Source of the DNA: Candidatus Nitrosopelagicus sp.
GTDB lineage: Archaea > Thermoproteota > Nitrososphaeria > Nitrososphaerales > Nitrosopumilaceae
DNA: 64,000 nt
Direction of reading: 5' to 3'
Assembly: GCA_028345195.1 (NCBI GenBank)
Contig: JAOMCX010000006.1
Location: 1-64,000, forward strand
Made by a program: the position numbers and the translations under genes. How positions within the stretch are numbered: the first letter of the stretch is position 1; each line of letters opens with the position of its first letter. Of this stretch, positions 1 to 7,778 are shown piece by piece. The notes beneath the pieces were generated by a model. It was not told the origin of the DNA. It saw only the letters and a program-made list of their open reading frames with translations, and did no database searches.

Positions 1-1717
1 CAATTGTTTTGACTGCTTCAAGTTTTTGTTTAATTTGTTCCGAGTCTTGTGATAATGAATCTTTTAGTTCCTTAACTGCATCTGTAATTTGAATGCCTTT
101 TTCTTGAGGTATTTTATCTTTAAGATCTTGATTTACTAATTTTTCAGTAGTGTAGATGAAACTTTCAGCCTCATTTTTAATATCAACTGCTTCTTTCTTC
201 TTTTTGTCTTCTTCAGCATGACCTTCAGCATCTTCTTGCATCTTTTTAATTTCATCATCTGACATTTTTGTTGTAGATTGAATTGTAATTTTAGCATCTT
301 TACCTGTACCCAAATCTTTTGCAGTTACATTCAAGATACCATTTGCATCAATGTCAAATTTTACATTGATTTGAGGTACACCTCTTGGTGCAGGTGGAAT
401 ATCAGTTAGATTAAAGGTACCTAATGACACATTATCAGCAACCATCGGTCGTTCACCCTGTACAACATTAATGGTAACTGCAGTTTGACTATCTGCAGCG
501 GTTGTGAATGTTTTATCTTTAGATGTTGGGATTGTTGTGTTTCTTTCTATAATTGGTTCTCTTACACCTCCCAATGTTTCAATTCCAAGAGTTAAGGGTG
601 TAACATCAAGCAACACAATATCACTAGTTACATCACCTGCAATAATTCCCGCTTGAACTGCAGCACCAAATGCTACGGCTTCCATAGGATCAACACCGGA
701 TTCACCTTCTTTTCCAACAGAATCACTTACAAATTTTTTGACAATTGGCATACGTGTTGGACCACCTATCAAAACAATTTTTGTAATATCAGATGTGGTA
801 AGTTTTGCATCTTCTAGTGCTTTATCAATAGAGGACTTACATCTTTGAACGATTGGGCCAACCAAGTCATCAAGTTTCGCTCTTGTAATTTTAACTTCAA
901 GATTTTTTGCACCAGATGAATCTTGAGCAATAAATGGAAGATTTACATCAGTTTCCATTACAGTGGATAATTCAATTTTTGCTTTTTCTCCAGCTTCTTT
1001 AATTCTAGTCACCGCCGTATTATCATTAGAAAGATCTATTCCTTCCTTTTTTCTAAATTCATCAATTACATAATCAATTATCGCTTGATCCATATCAGCT
1101 CCACCTAGTTTTGTATCACCAGAAGTACTCATTACTTCAAAGACACCTCCTCCCATTTCCATGATTGTTACATCAAGTGTACCACCACCAAAATCAAAGA
1201 CCAATATTTTCATGTCTTCTTTGCTTTTGTCTAATCCAAATGCTAGAGATGCAGCAGTTGGTTCATTGATAATTCTTACAACTTCTAGTCCGGCAATTGT
1301 TCCAGCATCTTTTGTTGCTTGTCTTTGATTATCATTGAAATATGCGGGAACTGTGATTACAGCCTTGTTTATTGTGTCACCAGTAAATGCTTCAGCGTCA
1401 CGTTTAATTTTTTGAAGAATAAATGCAGAGATTTGTTGAGGTTTGTACTCTTTTCCTTGTATTTTATACAAGAAGTCCTCTCCCATCTTTCGTTTTGCCT
1501 CACGAATAGTATTATCAGGATTTGTTACTGCTTGTCTTCTTGCGGGTTCGCCAACTAAAAGTTCACCATCTTTTGAGAATGCTACAACTGATGGAAATGC
1601 CTTACCAGCTACAGTTGTACCTTCTGCTGCAGGTATCAACGTGGGTTTTCCACCCTGCATAACAGATGCAGCGGAGTTGCTTGTTCCTAGATCAATACCA
1701 ATAATTTTTTCAGCCAT
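1..1717 (-). CDS. dnaK: Molecular chaperone DnaK (Hsp70), 3' end outside the window
   Basis: ATP-dependent Hsp70 that folds cytosolic proteins with GrpE and a J-protein. Translating back from the ATG at 1717 gives [17 protein letters not shown], the phosphate-1 loop of Hsp70 nucleotide-binding domains. The frame stays open to the window edge, giving about 572 residues, so roughly the last 60 of a normal DnaK are missing. The substrate-binding domain and the start of the charged helical lid lie near 1-450. grpE ends 20 nt upstream on the same strand, so the two are probably co-transcribed. DnaK is a bacterial-type chaperone acquired by only some archaea. Identity is secure. Confidence 0.97.
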   Translation of the reverse strand, partial: MAEKIIGIDLGTSNSAASVMQGGKPTLIPAAEGTTVAGKAFPSVVAFSKDGELLVGEPARRQAVTNPDNTIREAKRKMGEDFLYKIQGKEYKPQQISAFILQKIKRDAEAFTGDTINKAVITVPAYFNDNQRQATKDAGTIAGLEVVRIINEPTAASLAFGLDKSKEDMKILVFDFGGGTLDVTIMEMGGGVFEVMSTSGDTKLGGADMDQAIIDYVIDEFRKKEGIDLSNDNTAVTRIKEAGEKAKIELSTVMETDVNLPFIAQDSSGAKNLEVKITRAKLDDLVGPIVQRCKSSIDKALEDAKLTTSDITKIVLIGGPTRMPIVKKFVSDSVGKEGESGVDPMEAVAFGAAVQAGIIAGDVTSDIVLLDVTPLTLGIETLGGVREPIIERNTTIPTSKDKTFTTAADSQTAVTINVVQGERPMVADNVSLGTFNLTDIPPAPRGVPQINVKFDIDANGILNVTAKDLGTGKDAKITIQSTTKMSDDEIKKMQEDAEGHAEEDKKKKEAVDIKNEAESFIYTTEKLVNQDLKDKIPQEKGIQITDAVKELKDSLSQDSEQIKQKLEAVKTI

Positions 1718-1737
1718 ATTTTACACATTCTTTAATT

Positions 1738-2250
1738 TTATTTCTTTGATACAATAACCTTAGATGGTTTTAAAATAGCTTTGCCAGAAATATAGCCTTT
1801 AGATACCTCTTGAGTAATTGTTCCTTCATCAAGAGTCTCATCTACAATCATAGAAACAGCCTCATGAATTTGTGGATCAAAAATCTCACCAACAGCATCT
1901 ATCGGTTTGATCTTATTTTCTGATAGAAGACTTTCCATGTTTTTTATAACAGCAATGATTCCAGATGTATCAATTTTTTCTTTAGATAAAGAATTTTCAG
2001 CACGAACAAAATCTTCATAAATGTTAATAAAATTTAGAAGTAGATCATTAGTTTTACTAGAAACTCTTTGAGATACTTCAACTTGTGTTCGTCTTTCTAA
2101 ATTTTGATAGTCAGCTAATGCACGTTGCCATTTATCCTTTAAATCAGAATTTTCTTCTTGTAATTTCTTAATTTCATTGTCAACTATCTCTAAATTTTCT
2201 TCAACTTCATCTATTTTTTCTTCTTTGATTGATTCTTTATTTTCAGACAT
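1738..2250 (-). CDS. grpE: Nucleotide exchange factor GrpE
   Basis: Releases ADP from DnaK and so resets the chaperone cycle. The 170-residue product has the GrpE plan: a Glu/Lys-rich N-terminal coiled coil (residues about 1-60, with DKWQRALADYQNLERRT near 40-55), a helical middle, and a beta-rich head ending in GYISGKAILKPSKVIVSKK. Length is normal for archaeal GrpE. It lies 26 nt downstream of the Rossmann-protein gene and 20 nt upstream of dnaK, all on the minus strand, which suggests one operon. No dnaJ is seen within this operon before the window edge; a J-domain protein is at 13.7 kb. Confidence 0.95.
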   Translation of the reverse strand: MSENKESIKEEKIDEVEENLEIVDNEIKKLQEENSDLKDKWQRALADYQNLERRTQVEVSQRVSSKTNDLLLNFINIYEDFVRAENSLSKEKIDTSGIIAVIKNMESLLSENKIKPIDAVGEIFDPQIHEAVSMIVDETLDEGTITQEVSKGYISGKAILKPSKVIVSKK

Positions 2251-2276
2251 TATAGATCACTTGATTTTTGAACATA

Positions 2277-3413
2277 TTATTTTTGTGCCATTAATTGACA
2301 TAATGGATTAGCTTTGAGTATAATCAATTCATTATCTTTGTTATGTTTTATAATATAATCAAAATCATGTTTTGAACAAACAACTACAATTGTGGTTTTA
2401 TCATTTTGGAATATATCTATCGGTTGACTGATTGATTCAACATCACCAATGTAATCTTTAAGTTTAGTTTCCAATTCTTGAAGTTTTTCAATTTTTTCTC
2501 CTTTCATTTCATGTTGATCTAAAGTCCATAAAAGTAAAATTTTTGTTCTACTAGCCTTTAATTCATTTTTCTTTAGAATTAATCTAGTTTCATCAATCAA
2601 TCGTTTGATGTATCCATCTAATCCTTTCATACTTCCATTAATTAGATACATCAAACTGCTTGCGCCTTCAAATGAACTACTTAAGGATCTTAAATCAAAT
2701 AGACCATCAATTAAATCATTAAGAAAAAGTTCCCCTAATTTTTCTGAATTTAAATCAGATTTAGTTACTGAATCCTTAGCAAATTTACAAACTTCAAGTA
2801 TACTTGTTTGATTAGAAAATTGTTTCAGAATATCTATAGCATGAAAATATTCTGATGAACTTAGTGTTAGAAAATTGAAGTTTTTGTTATTTACAAATAA
2901 TTTTTTTAAAATGTCATTTTCTTTTCCATCTGATGAACCAATGTATTGCTTCATTGTGGTTTCTTTTGATAAAGGATAATAGAAATATGATATATTTTTT
3001 CCTACCTTTAATCCTGTGACATGTTCAAGTAGTGAGATATTTTCAGAATTTCCACCAAAACCAGTACCTAATCCATAAACAACATTACAACCTTTTTTGA
3101 TATTTGAGACTGCATCTTTGAATTTTGAATTTATTTCAATTTTAGTATCTTGACCAATTTTTCTAATTCTTGGTGCAAAAATTAATACTTGTGCTTTAGA
3201 AATTGCTGCATCAATTGATGTCATTGCAAGTAGCGGTTCATCATCTTTTAATGCCTGTACAGAAGGATATGATTTTGCTATATCTTCTTTGATAGAGATA
3301 GCCGAAGGAGTAGATTCATCAATTATTTGAACATCTCCTCCATTAAGAGCAATCTGACATGCAAGAGAGTAACCTTCAGTACTTAATCCATATATTACAA
3401 CTTTTGTTGCCAT
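2277..3413 (-). CDS. Rossmann-fold protein resembling nucleotide-sugar dehydrogenases
   Basis: The 378-residue product opens with a dinucleotide-binding pattern (VVIYGLSTEGYSLACQIALNG, glycines near residues 9-14) followed by an acidic residue (IIDES) at the end of beta-2, as in NAD-dependent enzymes. Overall it resembles the N-terminal and middle domains of UDP-sugar dehydrogenases, but I see no clear catalytic Cys/Lys motif of that family, and the C-terminal 100 residues are unfamiliar. Catalytic activity is therefore doubtful. It is first in the apparent grpE-dnaK operon, although no link to chaperones is obvious. The fold call is fairly firm, the function unknown. Confidence 0.55.
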   Translation of the reverse strand: MATKVVIYGLSTEGYSLACQIALNGGDVQIIDESTPSAISIKEDIAKSYPSVQALKDDEPLLAMTSIDAAISKAQVLIFAPRIRKIGQDTKIEINSKFKDAVSNIKKGCNVVYGLGTGFGGNSENISLLEHVTGLKVGKNISYFYYPLSKETTMKQYIGSSDGKENDILKKLFVNNKNFNFLTLSSSEYFHAIDILKQFSNQTSILEVCKFAKDSVTKSDLNSEKLGELFLNDLIDGLFDLRSLSSSFEGASSLMYLINGSMKGLDGYIKRLIDETRLILKKNELKASRTKILLLWTLDQHEMKGEKIEKLQELETKLKDYIGDVESISQPIDIFQNDKTTIVVVCSKHDFDYIIKHNKDNELIILKANPLCQLMAQK

Positions 3414-3474
3414 TAAGGACTATAATATCAAGACTAAGAAATACTTATTGCAGTTATCTATGAAGTGGTAATAC

Positions 3475-4503
3475 TTGAAGATCTGGTTTGACATTCTAAC
3501 ACCAAAACAATACTTGTTTTTTGAATATTTTATACAAAAACTTAGAAAACAACACAAGATTTTTTGTACATCTAGGAAATATGAACAAGTAAATGGTATT
3601 GAAAAATTTGGTACACTTAATTCAGTAATAGTTGGAAAACATGGTGGAAAGAATAATGTAAGTAAATTATTAGCAAGTTTGGATAGAAGTAAATTATTAA
3701 CAAAGAAAATTGAAAAATGGAGTCCAGATTTACTAATCAGTTTTTGTTCTCCTGAAGCATCTAGAGTTGCATATGGATTAGGTATTCCGCATATAGCATT
3801 TTCAGATTCACCTCATGCAAAAGCTGTAATGAGATTATCATTACCTTATACTACAAAATTACTAATACCATGGATTATTCCAAAACAAGATTTTGATGGA
3901 TTTGGTATTGATTATAAAAATATTATAAAATATAGAGCAATTGATGCAGGAGTAATTATTAAAAATTATAAAAAAAATAAACAAAAGAAATCAGAAGAGA
4001 GGAAAATAATTTTAATTCGACCTGAAGAATCTGAAGCTGCATATATTACAAAGAAAAGTAAAACGATTAAAATTATTAAAAAAATTGTTGAAGACTTTCC
4101 AAATGAAGAAAAAATTGTATTATCTAGATACAAAGATCAATCTAAAAACCTAAAGAAGATTTTTGGAGATAATATTTCTCTTTTATCAAAACCAGTTAAT
4201 GGAAAAGAATTATTAAATAATATAGATTATTTTATTGGTTCAGGAGGAACAATGACTGCAGAATCAGGATTGTTAGGAATTCCAACGATCTCAGTAAATG
4301 CAGTGCCAAACAGGATTGAAGACTTTTTAGTTAAAAAGAGAATAATTGTTAGAAGTGAGAATCCAAATAGAATTTCTAGAGAAATTCAGCAGTCACTAAA
4401 TAACCTCCAAATTATAAAGAAAAAGAAAGAAAAAGCTAGAAAATTAGTTGCATCATTTGAGGATCCATATCAAGTTCTTTTAAAAACAATGAGATCATTA
4501 TAA
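3475..4503 (+). CDS. DUF354 family protein (glycosyltransferase-like fold)
   Basis: The 342-residue product begins MKIWFDILTPKQYLFFEYF, the DUF354 signature (MKIWFDI.TPKQ), and carries a C-terminal SGGTMTAESGLLGIPTISV segment like the nucleotide-sugar-binding loop of GT-B glycosyltransferases. Biochemical activity of the family is not established to my knowledge; a role in glycan synthesis is an inference from the fold. The start is TTG at 3475, chosen because it gives the conserved first residue and lies about 30 nt below an AT-rich element (near 3440-3448). It is divergent from the Rossmann-protein gene and followed by tRNA-Gln. Confidence 0.75.
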   Translation: MKIWFDILTPKQYLFFEYFIQKLRKQHKIFCTSRKYEQVNGIEKFGTLNSVIVGKHGGKNNVSKLLASLDRSKLLTKKIEKWSPDLLISFCSPEASRVAYGLGIPHIAFSDSPHAKAVMRLSLPYTTKLLIPWIIPKQDFDGFGIDYKNIIKYRAIDAGVIIKNYKKNKQKKSEERKIILIRPEESEAAYITKKSKTIKIIKKIVEDFPNEEKIVLSRYKDQSKNLKKIFGDNISLLSKPVNGKELLNNIDYFIGSGGTMTAESGLLGIPTISVNAVPNRIEDFLVKKRIIVRSENPNRISREIQQSLNNLQIIKKKKEKARKLVASFEDPYQVLLKTMRSL

Positions 4504-4540
4504 AATAATATTATAGGGGTAGATTGTTTTTTTATTTAGA

Positions 4541-4612
4541 AGCCCAGTAGTGTAGCGGCAAGCATAGGGGCCCTTGGAGCCTTTGACCTCGGTTCGAGTC
4601 CGGGCTGGGCTA
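4541..4612 (+). tRNA. tRNA-Gln (anticodon TTG), with C33
   Basis: Folds as a complete cloverleaf: acceptor AGCCCAG/CTGGGCT with A73, D stem GTGT/GCAT, anticodon stem GGGGC/GCCTT, loop CCTTGGA, four-base variable region, T arm CTCGG-TTCGAGT-CCGGG. The anticodon at positions 34-36 is TTG (Gln). Archaeal tRNA-Gln genes normally have CTTTGGA in the loop; here base 33 is C rather than the near-universal T. No CCA is encoded and no intron is present. It is flanked by T-rich DNA and lies between two convergent genes. Confidence 0.93.
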
Positions 4613-4621
4613 TACTATTTT

Positions 4622-5392
4622 TCAGAAATCTAATTTTGTTAGTAATTTTGTGGCGATAACAAATAGAATTGCTGCTAAAGCAACTAAAAGTAACATTTCA
4701 GTAATCACAAAATCCGTAACTTGACCAAAAATTCCAGCTCGTATGATATCTACCAAATATGATAATGGATTTAAATAAAATATGGTTGCTAATGGTTGCG
4801 GTGCGCCCTGAACAGGATAAAATGCCGTACTTGCAAATGCGCAAAAAAGAAAAACTGTGTTAATAATTACATTAAATCCTTCACTAGAACGTAGTTTTGT
4901 AGAAATTATCGATGCAATTGAACCAAATAATATTGCACCAACTACTGAACCAAAAATTATTAGCGGAATGGTCACAATACTAAATTCAACAGACTGGAAA
5001 AATACAGGATAGCCTACTGCCGTAATTAATGCAGCGCTAAATAATCCAATAATTCCAATTGTTACAATATTACTTAGGATGTAATGAGTTCTTGTGAATG
5101 GACCAGACATGATTTGTTCAAACATACCATGACGTCTATCATTCCAGATAATTATTCCAGAAATTAATGTACTATTCATAATGTTAAACCCAATCATTCC
5201 AGATGCAAGAAATGCAGGATAATCTAGATCTTTTCCTCCAAACGGAACACTATCAATTAATGAAGTATAAGCAAAACCTGCAACAAAAATATAGATTAAT
5301 GGAAAAAGTATTTGCCAAATAATAAATCCAGGATTAATAGAAATTGTTAGATTTCTATTTACTAGTCTAATTATTGGATTAATTCGAATCAC
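4622..5392 (-). CDS. ABC-2 type exporter permease
   Basis: Membrane half of an ABC exporter. The 256-residue product has about six hydrophobic spans and the ABC-2 signature between spans 2 and 3 (NDRRHGMFEQIMSGPFTR, near residues 84-101). It overlaps the upstream ATPase gene by 14 nt on the minus strand, so the two are translationally coupled and form one transporter of the DrrAB/NodIJ type. The substrate is unknown; such exporters move lipids, polysaccharides or drugs. Length is normal for the family. Confidence 0.88.
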   Translation of the reverse strand: MIRINPIIRLVNRNLTISINPGFIIWQILFPLIYIFVAGFAYTSLIDSVPFGGKDLDYPAFLASGMIGFNIMNSTLISGIIIWNDRRHGMFEQIMSGPFTRTHYILSNIVTIGIIGLFSAALITAVGYPVFFQSVEFSIVTIPLIIFGSVVGAILFGSIASIISTKLRSSEGFNVIINTVFLFCAFASTAFYPVQGAPQPLATIFYLNPLSYLVDIIRAGIFGQVTDFVITEMLLLVALAAILFVIATKLLTKLDF

Positions 5393-6311
5393 CCACTACT
5401 TTGAGAAATATTTCTTCAAGATTTGTTGGAATTGCAGATAAATCATTTATTTTTGTCTCAGTTTCATTTAAAATTTTTAAAATGTTCATTAAGATAATTT
5501 CAGATTTTGTGGAATTAATTATGACAGTTGGTTCCGGTTCTAGTTTGATCTGGCATTCTGGAATTTCAGATAATCTAGATTTTAGTTGTTCAGAGACTTT
5601 AGAAATATGAATTTTAATTGTTTTTTCATGACCGAATCTATTTTTTAATTCAGATGGAGAATCAACTGCCATTATTTTGCCATTACTTATGATTGCAATG
5701 TTATCACAAAGATATTCAGCTTCAGAGAGGACATGAGTTGTATAGAAAATTGTGAGTCCAGAATTTTTTACTTGTTCTCTAAGAAAATCTAGTAGTTTTC
5801 TTCTTGCAGCAGGATCTAAACCAACGGTAGGTTCATCCAAAAATAATAACTCCATGTCATGCATGAATTCTCTAGCTACCTGCACCCTTCTACGCTGACC
5901 AATTGACAGATCGTCCATCTTCTTTTTTCTGATTTCTTCTAAACCAAAAGCAGAAAGTAGTTCTTCTGTTCGTTTCTTTCTTGTGTTTTTATCAATATTC
6001 CACATCATGCCATATTTTTCAAGTGATTTTTCAGCTGAAAGAGTTGGTTCATAGCTAGGTTGTTGTAAAACGACACCAATTTTTTTTCTAATTTCAAGAG
6101 GATGTTTGGCCGAATCTATTCCTAAAATAGAAATTTTGCCGTTAGAAGGAGGAATAAGAGTAGTTAACAATTTGATAACAGTAGATTTTCCCGCACCATT
6201 TGGTCCTAAAAAACCAAAGACTTGACCAGATTCTATTTGAAGATCTACACCATCAACTGCAATCGTTGAAGCATATTTCTTTCTCAAATCTTTTGTTTCA
6301 ATACATAGCAT
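5379..6311 (-). CDS. ABC transporter ATP-binding protein (DrrA/CcmA-like)
   Basis: ATPase subunit that powers the adjacent ABC-2 permease. In the 310-residue product the Walker A motif is GPNGAGKST (about residues 37-45), the signature is LSIGQRRRVQVAREF (about 135-149), and Walker B is LLFLDEP followed by a switch histidine in TTHVLSEAE. The C-terminal 90 residues form the accessory domain typical of DrrA-like ATPases. The gene overlaps the permease by 14 nt. It is divergent from the RPA gene. The family is certain, the cargo unknown. Confidence 0.93.
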   Translation of the reverse strand: MLCIETKDLRKKYASTIAVDGVDLQIESGQVFGFLGPNGAGKSTVIKLLTTLIPPSNGKISILGIDSAKHPLEIRKKIGVVLQQPSYEPTLSAEKSLEKYGMMWNIDKNTRKKRTEELLSAFGLEEIRKKKMDDLSIGQRRRVQVAREFMHDMELLFLDEPTVGLDPAARRKLLDFLREQVKNSGLTIFYTTHVLSEAEYLCDNIAIISNGKIMAVDSPSELKNRFGHEKTIKIHISKVSEQLKSRLSEIPECQIKLEPEPTVIINSTKSEIILMNILKILNETETKINDLSAIPTNLEEIFLKVVGDSN

Positions 6312-6383
6312 AATTGAGATTTATGCAAACCACTAATGTGTTTAATGATAATTTTATTAACAATCTCTTTCTTGTAATAATAA

Positions 6384-7778
6384 TTGTCTGAATTTGAAGA
6401 ATTAATATCAAAATTATTGGAAAAAGTTCCTGAATTATCTAGATCGGTAATTGAAGAGAGAATAAACGAGAAAAAAGAAAAAGTAGGCGCAGGCTACCTA
6501 ACAGATCAAGGAGCTATTTTCCTAGTTGCAGCAGATTTAGGCGTATCACTAGAACAAACACAAAATTCAGAAGTTGCAATAAAAGATCTCTACATTGGAG
6601 CAAAAGAAGTAACGTTAGAAAGTCGAGTTTTGAATATTTCACCTACAAAACAGTTTACAAAAAAAGACGGCTCTTCGTTTTCTTTGAGAACAATTACGGT
6701 TTACGATAATAACTCTACAGCAAGTGTAAAACTATGGGATGAGAAAGCAAATCTTCCAGGACTTGAAGAACTAAAACCTGGAGACTTGATTAAAATTATC
6801 AAAGCATATGTAAAATCAGATTTAACAGGTGCACCTACAATAAACATTGGTTCTGGTGCAACAATAGAAACATCAGAATCAGAAAGTGACATTGTTTCAA
6901 TTGATTCAAAAATTAGTGATGTTAGTGAAATTAAAGATGATCAAAGAGATTTGATTGTTGCGGGAACATTAGGTAGTGCAATGAGTCTACTTGAATTTAC
7001 AAATTCAAAAGGTCAACCTTCAAAGGCTTTGAAATTTAGATTAAGAGGTGAAAACAAAAATTTAGTCAACGTAGTGCTTTGGGGAAAAGATGAATCAATT
7101 CTTCCAAAAGTAATTACCCAAGATGCCAAAGTCAAATTGTTTGGAGTTAGAACAAAAACTGGAATGCAAGGACTAGAAATTCATGGAAATGATGCAACAA
7201 TAATTGATGTTGAAGGAGATGCAGAAATTCAACCTACAATAGTAAGACTTCTAGCAATTGAAAAGGATCAAGCAGGTAATACAACAGGCTTAGCCATAGA
7301 TAAATCAAAAAAATTGGTTAGAATTACAGATGTTGCAAATACAATTGGTAGTTTTGTAAAAGATGATATTTTAGAATGCATGCCATCAAAGATTTTTGGA
7401 AATACAATGCAAATTGATCAAGACTCATTTGTAAGAAAAATTGATGACAAGACAGTTCCAACTGTAGCAGAAATTAGAACAAAAATTACAGAAGTTAGTG
7501 AAGGTAATGATTATTCAGTAGAGGCGATTGTTCTAAAAGCACCAGAAAGAAAAGATATTCAAACCAAAAATGGTGACAACATACAACTATCTGAAATGTT
7601 TGTCGAAGATGATAGTGGACAAGTTTGGATTAAAGGATGGAGACAGCAAGCAGACCTGATGGATAGTTTTACACTAGGAGACATAATTACAATTTTAGGA
7701 GTTAATGCAAGACCGGGACTAGAAGGAAAATTAGATTTGGTATTGACACCTTATTCAAAAATAATTAAGAAAAACTAA
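6384..7778 (+). CDS. Replication protein A (ssDNA-binding, multiple OB folds)
   Basis: Archaeal RPA-like protein that coats single-stranded DNA in replication and repair. The 464-residue product contains successive OB-fold repeats, visible from recurring segments such as SVKLWDEKA, NVVLWGKDE and VWIKGWRQQ near residues 112, 231 and 416, each preceded by a TIxVxD or LRG strand. An N-terminal helical stretch (1-60) precedes the first OB domain. I see no Cys4 zinc finger. The start is TTG at 6384, giving MSEFEELISKLLEK. Its stop interlocks with that of the convergent helicase gene over 4 nt (7775-7778). Confidence 0.88.
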   Translation: MSEFEELISKLLEKVPELSRSVIEERINEKKEKVGAGYLTDQGAIFLVAADLGVSLEQTQNSEVAIKDLYIGAKEVTLESRVLNISPTKQFTKKDGSSFSLRTITVYDNNSTASVKLWDEKANLPGLEELKPGDLIKIIKAYVKSDLTGAPTINIGSGATIETSESESDIVSIDSKISDVSEIKDDQRDLIVAGTLGSAMSLLEFTNSKGQPSKALKFRLRGENKNLVNVVLWGKDESILPKVITQDAKVKLFGVRTKTGMQGLEIHGNDATIIDVEGDAEIQPTIVRLLAIEKDQAGNTTGLAIDKSKKLVRITDVANTIGSFVKDDILECMPSKIFGNTMQIDQDSFVRKIDDKTVPTVAEIRTKITEVSEGNDYSVEAIVLKAPERKDIQTKNGDNIQLSEMFVEDDSGQVWIKGWRQQADLMDSFTLGDIITILGVNARPGLEGKLDLVLTPYSKIIKKN

